From positions 1 to 64,000 of the forward strand of contig NZ_PNOR01000022.1 in assembly GCF_002869765.1 (NCBI RefSeq): DNA of 64,000 nucleotides, given 5' to 3'. Each line of letters begins with the position of its first letter. The first letter of the stretch is position 1. Shown here piece by piece: positions 55,972 through 64,000 of this stretch. The notes beneath the pieces were generated by a model. It was given only the letters and a program-made list of their open reading frames with translations, was not told the DNA's origin and ran no database searches. The stretch is from Deinococcus planocerae. GTDB taxonomy: Bacteria > Deinococcota > Deinococci > Deinococcales > Deinococcaceae. The position numbers and the translations under genes are program-made.

Positions 55972-57822
55972 TCAGGGCGTGAGTTTGACGAGCAGGGCGT
56001 CGTCCATTCCGGCATTCGTCTGGCTGGTGAATGCTCCACCCGTGTACCCCGCCAGGTAGACGCTGCCATTCGTTCCCGCCGCCGCTCCCAGCACGGTATC
56101 GAAAGAAGACGTTCCCAGTTGCCGGGTTGCGAGCAGGTCCCCGTTCGCCCCGTATTTCAGCACGAAGATGTCTTGGGCGCCCGCGCTGCTCTGCCCCGGC
56201 AACGAAAGCGCCGTGATCCCACTGACAAAGGCGTTGCCCGCCGGGTCCACCGCGACATCCGTAATCTGCTGGGTCACGGCTCCGGGAATTCGTTCCTCGT
56301 CGGAGGGACCAAATTGCCGACTCCAGACGACAGGGCCGGAGGAGCCGAACTTTGCCAGGAAGTTGATGCCGCTCCCGACGTTGTCGCTTCCCTCCAGCGT
56401 GCCCGTCACATCCCCTCCGACATAGCTGTTGCCCTGGGCGTCCACGCCGATCTTGACATTGCTGATGAAGCCGCCCTCGCCCGTGGAGGGCCTCTTCGCC
56501 CCGAGTTGCTGGGTCCAGACCTCCTGCCCAGCCGACGTGTACTTCCGGACGAAGCCGTCCCTTCTCCCGGTCTGGGTCGAACCCGGGAAGGCCGTCGCCG
56601 TCACGCCGGCGATGTACACGTTGCCGCCCGCATCCACCGCCGCGTCCAGGGCCTCGCTCGCCACAATCTCCCGGAATGATCCGTCGCCGTTGGGGAAGTC
56701 GCGCTGCGCCGTCGCAAACTGCTGACTCCAGACCAGCTCCCCTGCCGGCGTGTACTTGCGAACGAAGGGGGCGGGTGACCCGGGGAGCGGGGGAGGACCG
56801 TCGTATCCCTGCTGCCCGGGGAGCAGCGCGCCGGAGTTGCCGACCACGTAGACGTTGCCGCTGTCGTCCACGCCAAGCCCCGCGATCAGGTCACGTTCCG
56901 CCGAGCCGAACTGCCGGGTCCAGACCAGGGTGCCGTCCGGGGCATACTTTTGCAGGACCACATCGGAGCCTCCGGAGGCGGTCTCACCGAAGAGGGTCCC
57001 CAGGACGTACGCGTTACCGCTTGGGTCGGCGCTCACTCCCTGAACAAGGACATCCGAACTGATCTGACGGGTCCACACTTCCGTGCCCTGGGCGCTGACC
57101 TTCCGCACGATGGGCTCGGGGCTGTTGCCCACCACGTAGCTCTCGCCGGTGGCCGTCACGGCAACGTCCCTGAGGAGGTCGTTACCTGCCGTGCCGAACT
57201 GGGAGACGAAGCTGGAGGGCTGGGTGGGGGGTGGCGGAGCAGGAGGCGTCGGCGTCTTCTCGACAGGCTCGATGGTCAGGTAGTCGACGATGGCGTTGCG
57301 GTCCCTGCTACGGCCCTCGTACAGGTCGTTGATGAACGACAGGTTGAACACCTGCCCCGGCTTCAGGTCGAAGTCCCCGAACTTCCGGTTGACATACGTC
57401 GCCGAGTCCAGCGTCGCCACCGCCAGCCGTCGTTGCCGCGCGTCGTTCAAATCGACGGTGGGCCAGCCCTTGTACTCCTCGCCCTTCCCCACGACCGAGA
57501 CGGTGTAACGCCCGGCCTTGACGCTGCCCGGGACGACGAAACGTACGTTGTCGTTGGTGCCCAGCAGGATCACGGCCTTGCCGCCGGAGGCATTGGGATC
57601 GTTGATGATGCGGCCTCCGTTGCGCGGATCGGCGACGGTCTGCGGGGTGGTGAAGGCCTGGATGGTGCCGGCCTCAGCCTCGAACTGCATGTCGTTGAGA
57701 GCCCCAGCAGCGGGTGTGGAGGCCTGCTGGCTGCACGCGGCCAGCGCCAGGCTCAGCAGCAACAGGCCCGCATGGCGTACAGATAAGGTGGGAGTAAGGT
57801 GCTTGGATCGTTCCTCGGGCAT
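55972..57822 (-). CDS. SBBP-type beta-propeller lipoprotein with jelly-roll N-terminal domain
   Basis: The protein has 616 residues. The lipobox LAAC sets Cys30. Residues about 45-190 resemble a carbohydrate-binding-type beta-sandwich (FEAEAGTIQAF, VDYLTIEPVEK). A Pro-rich linker precedes about seven repeats of the SBBP propeller, each with the pattern W-x-x-Q-F/L-G or D-x-x-G-N-x-Y-V-x-G (DPSGNAYVLG, DDSGNVYVVG, DAGGNVYIAG, DAQGNSYVGG, DPAGNAFVSG). It is anchored in the membrane and exposed; binding of a polymer is likely but the ligand is unknown. AGGAGG precedes the ATG, so it has a leader. Confidence 0.85.
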   Translation of the reverse strand: MPEERSKHLTPTLSVRHAGLLLLSLALAACSQQASTPAAGALNDMQFEAEAGTIQAFTTPQTVADPRNGGRIINDPNASGGKAVILLGTNDNVRFVVPGSVKAGRYTVSVVGKGEEYKGWPTVDLNDARQRRLAVATLDSATYVNRKFGDFDLKPGQVFNLSFINDLYEGRSRDRNAIVDYLTIEPVEKTPTPPAPPPPTQPSSFVSQFGTAGNDLLRDVAVTATGESYVVGNSPEPIVRKVSAQGTEVWTRQISSDVLVQGVSADPSGNAYVLGTLFGETASGGSDVVLQKYAPDGTLVWTRQFGSAERDLIAGLGVDDSGNVYVVGNSGALLPGQQGYDGPPPLPGSPAPFVRKYTPAGELVWSQQFATAQRDFPNGDGSFREIVASEALDAAVDAGGNVYIAGVTATAFPGSTQTGRRDGFVRKYTSAGQEVWTQQLGAKRPSTGEGGFISNVKIGVDAQGNSYVGGDVTGTLEGSDNVGSGINFLAKFGSSGPVVWSRQFGPSDEERIPGAVTQQITDVAVDPAGNAFVSGITALSLPGQSSAGAQDIFVLKYGANGDLLATRQLGTSSFDTVLGAAAGTNGSVYLAGYTGGAFTSQTNAGMDDALLVKLTP

Positions 57823-58254
57823 ACGTCCTCCTAGGTCGTGACGCGGGGCGTCATACCGACGACTTCAGGCTCGAATTGTCGCAAGTGGAGTCCACTCATC
57901 CTACACATCTTTTAAAAATTTCGCATTCATTGTTGAGTCAGAAGGCGGTCAGCTTCCCACCACCGCAACAGGAAGGAGTTGGGAAGACGTGAGGTCGAGC
58001 GGTTCCGGCTGCGACCTGCACAGGGAAGTTCCCTCTCCGACTCCCAGAGGAAGCGCACGCCGCGGCTCCCCGCTTCTGGTCGTGGACGGGCGCCGCCTGC
58101 CGAGGACGGTGATGGTCTGGCAGGCCGTGCTAGGGGAGGGTCGAGTGATGTCACGGAGCAAACTTCCGCGCTTACAGGCCAGGGTGAAGGGCAGAAGCGA
58201 GATCAGGGCCACGCCGTACTCGACCTGGCCCTGCACGATTGGCTGACCCCGCCC
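57823..58254. other. 432-bp gap without a supported gene
   Basis: It begins with the leader of the lipoprotein gene (minus strand) and an unusually AT-rich patch (57907-57940) that may be an upstream promoter element. Beyond that, short frames exist on both strands but lack a start signal, codon bias or homology I recognise. Some may be remains of a decayed gene. Confidence 0.4.
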
Positions 58255-59862
<1,608 letters not shown>

Positions 59863-59993
59863 GGCGCCCATTGTGCCGCACGGGCGCCCGTCTCCCGCCC
59901 GCAGATGGGGAAGGGGTGAACGGGGGGGGGCAACGGGCCCGGCCCGCGCACCTGCGGCAACCTCCGCCCGCCGGGGAGCGTACCGTGGGGCGT

Positions 59994-61001
59994 ATGCGAA
60001 CCCTCCTGCTGACGGCCCTGCTGCTGAGCCTCCCCTCCGCGAGTGCCCAGGGCGGGGCGAGCCCGGCCACCCCGCCCGCCGTCTCCGCCCCCGCCGCGGG
60101 CACGGTGACCCTGAGCCTGAGCGCGCAGCCCGGCACGCTGGTCGAACTCGCCCAGACCACCGTCACGCGCCTGACCCTGGAGGACGTGCGGGTGACGGCC
60201 CCGGACGGCGGCACGGGCCCGAGCGAGGCGGAGCTGAACGAGCTGCGGCGTGGTCTTCAGGAGGCGTTGGCCCAGGCGGGCGCCCAGACCACTTCCGGCA
60301 AGGTCTTCTACCGGGTGCAGGAACGCGCCGCCGACGGCACCGTCACCCTGCTGAACACCGTGGTGACCGAGCCCCCCGGTCAGGGGCCCCTCTCCATCCG
60401 CCTCGTGCAGACGGTGGCCCCGGACGGCAGGGTGACGCTGACCCGCATCGAGAGCGACAACCCGCTCGTGCAGTCCGCCCTCTCCGGCCTGAGCCCCGAG
60501 GCGCTGCGGGCCCAGTCGGGTACGGGCGGGGACCTCACGGGCGTGTACGGGCAGGCCTTCGCGTCCGGGCAGACCGTCACCCGGACGAGCACGGTGGACG
60601 TGCAGGCCCTGCTGGGCAGCCTCCTGGGGTCCTTCGCCGCCGGGCTGGGGGGCGGGGAGAACCCGCTCGGGCAGGTGCAGGCGAGCCCCCTGACCGTCAC
60701 CACGGCCACGACCTACCGGGGCGTGAACCCGGCAGGGCTCCACGTCTTCGACACCCGCACCACCACGGGCGCGTGGACGCTCGACTTCGGCGGCGCGCAG
60801 GCGGCGGGCCCGGGCCTGCGCCTCGAACTGCTGGAGGGTTCGCAGGGCGGCGGCCTGAGCCTCTACCGCCCCGACGGCCTCCCGGTGGGCAGCGCTCAAA
60901 CCCAGGCCATGCGCCTGCGGGTCAGCCTGACCCAGCCCGGCGGCGAGCAGCTTCAGATGCTGGTCCGCCTCGACCAGACCGTCACCCTGCGTCCGCGCTG
61001 A
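59994..61001 (+). CDS. secreted hypothetical protein
   Basis: The 335 residues carry a signal peptide (LLLTALLLSLPSASAQG) and a long Thr/Val/Gly-rich mature part of beta strands (GTVTLSLSAQPGTLVELAQT, VTVAPDGRV-like segments), ending in TVTLRPR. No Cys in the mature part. It resembles large beta-rich envelope proteins but fits no family I know. TACCGT lies 7 nt before the ATG (leaderless). It stands alone, divergent from the HRDC gene and convergent with uppS. Confidence 0.65.
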   Translation: MRTLLLTALLLSLPSASAQGGASPATPPAVSAPAAGTVTLSLSAQPGTLVELAQTTVTRLTLEDVRVTAPDGGTGPSEAELNELRRGLQEALAQAGAQTTSGKVFYRVQERAADGTVTLLNTVVTEPPGQGPLSIRLVQTVAPDGRVTLTRIESDNPLVQSALSGLSPEALRAQSGTGGDLTGVYGQAFASGQTVTRTSTVDVQALLGSLLGSFAAGLGGGENPLGQVQASPLTVTTATTYRGVNPAGLHVFDTRTTTGAWTLDFGGAQAAGPGLRLELLEGSQGGGLSLYRPDGLPVGSAQTQAMRLRVSLTQPGGEQLQMLVRLDQTVTLRPR

Positions 61002-61040
61002 GGAAGAGAGGGCTCGCCACGTTGGTGGGCAGGCCCCCTC

Positions 61041-61871
<831 letters not shown>

Positions 61872-62318
61872 GACGGGCGTCAGTGTAGCGCCTGGGGGGG
61901 AGGGCGGCTTCCATCCAAAGGGGCAGGGAGAGGAGGGGCATGGCGTTACGGTGGGCGGCGCGGCGGAGGTAGAGGGGCAGGGGGAGCTTTCCGCTGCGCT
62001 CGGCAAGGACAAAGGGGCGGCGCGGGTGGACGGGTTCTCCTAAGTGCAAGGTGTGATCTTGTTGCGTCCCGTCTGCGTGCCCACCGTCTCGCTGCGCGAG
62101 CCGACGTGGTTGTGGGCCAGGAGCGTCCAGTCATGAGCACTCATGGGGCGTCCGGATTGACGTTTTAAAAAGCACAAGCCCTTAGCGCTTTTTGCCCCTC
62201 CCCCTTGAGGGGGGAGGCTGGGAGGGGGTGACCGTGCAGGGCAGCCAAACCCACTCGAAGTGTCCTGCTACTTCCCTCAAGCAAAGTCGGTAGGGCAAGC
62301 TGTCCCCCTTGGCCCCCT
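61872..62318. other. 447-bp gap: repeats and no gene
   Basis: Holds the uppS promoter, a CATGAG-CA-CTCATG palindrome (62133-62146), a promoter-like TTGACG (about 62158), and the repeat block 62167-62217. Short frames on the minus strand overlap the uppS start in another frame and are probably not translated. No homology to a known gene is visible. Confidence 0.45.
62167..62217. repeat. paired hairpins after mutY
   Basis: AAAAAGC (62167-62173) pairs with GCTTTTT (62187-62193), a good two-way terminator. Directly beside it CCTCCCCC (62197-62204) pairs with GGGGGAGG (62210-62217), the same kind of palindrome as at 21201 and 34139. Confidence 0.65.
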
Positions 62319-63356
<1,038 letters not shown>

Positions 63357-63415
63357 GGGGGGAAGTGTAGACCGGTCAAGGTAGGGTGAAGGTACGGACG
63401 CTCCGATTTCTACAG

Positions 63416-63430
63416 TACGCCAATGGCGTA
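63416..63430. promoter_or_regulatory. inverted repeat at the toxin-antitoxin promoter
   Basis: TACGCC-AAT-GGCGTA, a perfect inverted repeat, overlaps the spacer of a promoter with TATAGT at 63429-63434. It is a likely operator for autoregulation by the antitoxin. Confidence 0.6.
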
Positions 63431-63464
63431 TAGTAGGGGGTATAAGTCAGGCTGGGAACTCGGC

Positions 63465-63782
63465 ATGGTGATTGTCGAAACGAGTGTGTTCACCCGCCTG
63501 ATCCGTGACCTGATGGGCGAAAACGAGGACCGGGAACTCCAGAACATGCTCGTCGCCAACCCGGAAGTCGGCAAGGTCATCCGGGGAAGCGGCGGACTTT
63601 GCAAAACGCGCGTCAGCCACGACAACCTCGGCAAGAGCAAAGGGTTACGCTTGATCTATTACTATGCCGAGACCCAGCGACAGTTGCTCATGCTGTACAT
63701 CTACCCGAAGTCTCAGGCCACGGACCTGACCCGAGCCCAGGTGGCGGTGCTCCGCCAGATCATCGAGGCGAACTACCCATGA
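63465..63782 (+). CDS. RelE/HigB-type toxin
   Basis: The 105 residues have RelE superfamily features: helices (SVFTRLIRDLMGENEDRELQ), then NPEVGKVIRGSGGLCKTRVS and GLRLIYYYAETQRQLLMLYI-YPK as the beta sheet with basic residues. These toxins cut mRNA on ribosomes. The antitoxin gene follows at once with a 4-nt overlap (ATGA), toxin first, as in higBA. Start ATG 63465 is preferred to one at 63423, which lies inside the promoter. An inverted repeat covers the promoter. Confidence 0.8.
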   Translation: MVIVETSVFTRLIRDLMGENEDRELQNMLVANPEVGKVIRGSGGLCKTRVSHDNLGKSKGLRLIYYYAETQRQLLMLYIYPKSQATDLTRAQVAVLRQIIEANYP

Positions 63783-64000
63783 ACGAAGCCATGTTCGACG
63801 AGCTTGTCGCCAGCGTGAGGGAGGGGGGCGAGATTTTGAGCGGTCAGCGTGCCCCCTCGCGCGCCTTCGACTTTCAGCCGCTCGATGTCACCCGCATTCG
63901 GGAACGTCTGAGTCTCAGCCAGCCGAAATTCGCCGCCCTCCTCGGCATCAGTGTGGCGACGCTTCGCAACTGGGAGCAGGGCCGCCGCACCCCGGAAGGC
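63779..64000 (+). CDS. XRE-family antitoxin (HigA-type; cut by window edge)
   Basis: The visible part (about 74 residues) starts with an ordered-looking helix (FDELVASVREGGEILSGQRA) and then a helix-turn-helix: IRERLSLSQPKFAALLGISV followed by ATLRNWEQGRRTP. HigA-type antitoxins have exactly this pattern, with a C-terminal DNA-binding domain. The ATG overlaps the toxin stop. The product should bind and neutralise the toxin and repress the operon. The 3' end is outside the window. Confidence 0.82.
   Translation, partial: MNEAMFDELVASVREGGEILSGQRAPSRAFDFQPLDVTRIRERLSLSQPKFAALLGISVATLRNWEQGRRTPEG

Noticed and set aside
57927..58236. Two frames (75 and 95 codons) in the gap before the HRDC gene
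   Set aside because: No start signal, no domain pattern and conflicting frames; a decayed gene cannot be excluded.

Overview
The window is high-GC chromosomal DNA from a Deinococcus. The genus call rests on a gene strongly resembling ddrC (7584-8282), which has a 17-bp radiation/desiccation response motif (RDRM) just upstream. It also rests on many promoters whose -10 hexamer lies 6-7 nt before the start codon, the leaderless arrangement typical of the genus. Further support comes from lptF/lptG-like permeases, an HRDC-domain protein fused to a degenerate PLP-enzyme fold, and dense packing with frequent 4-nt start/stop overlaps. I cannot name a species. No rRNA, tRNA, CRISPR array, prophage or intact insertion sequence was found.

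Layout. 1-5.3 kb: a secreted protein cut by the window edge, a roadblock/LC7 protein, a GNAT, menG/ubiE, a class A-type serine hydrolase behind a palindrome, a winged-helix regulator, and a UDG-family glycosylase bracketed by two 67-nt direct repeats. 5.4-12.8 kb: acs, ddrC, lptFG, a possible HEPN pair, an Lrp-type sensor domain and a fused siroheme decarboxylase. 13-15.5 kb: transketolase, preceded by a strong promoter and a probable 6S RNA. 16.8-21.1 kb: a DtxR/MntR regulator and a Mn/Zn ABC transporter in one operon, with the operator in the promoter spacer. 21.3-31.7 kb: cobalamin genes (cobS, a cobC-type phosphatase, riboswitch, btuF, cobO, a small ORF, cbiA, cbiB, cobC/cobD-type aminotransferase, an SDR, cobQ, cobU, cobT). 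31.8-33.7 kb: trpF, then a cluster of DnaA boxes, then a phosphomutase-like metalloenzyme.

34-47 kb: mixed housekeeping and accessory genes, including nitrilase-family enzymes, an ankyrin protein, a LysM/M23 endopeptidase, truA, an agmatine-to-putrescine operon (aguA, a tandem-duplicated GNAT, aguB) and an RNase II-family nuclease. 47-52 kb: a SHOCT-like/DUF2089 group, a Uma2-type protein, a flavin reductase, xseB and plsC. 52-54.6 kb: a second cobalamin riboswitch followed by btuC, btuD and a 2Fe-2S ferredoxin. 55-64 kb: small membrane proteins, a large beta-propeller lipoprotein, the HRDC protein, a secreted protein, uppS, mutY and a RelE/HigB-HigA pair cut by the right edge.

The two riboswitch loci fit together: the B12-binding protein is in one and the permease and ATPase are in the other, so one ligand could control import and the later steps of corrinoid processing together. 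DNA-damage functions are scattered through the window (ddrC, UDG-like, mutY, xseB, HRDC protein). Noncoding DNA is limited. What exists holds riboswitches, the 6S candidate, terminators, and several families of GC-rich inverted repeats.
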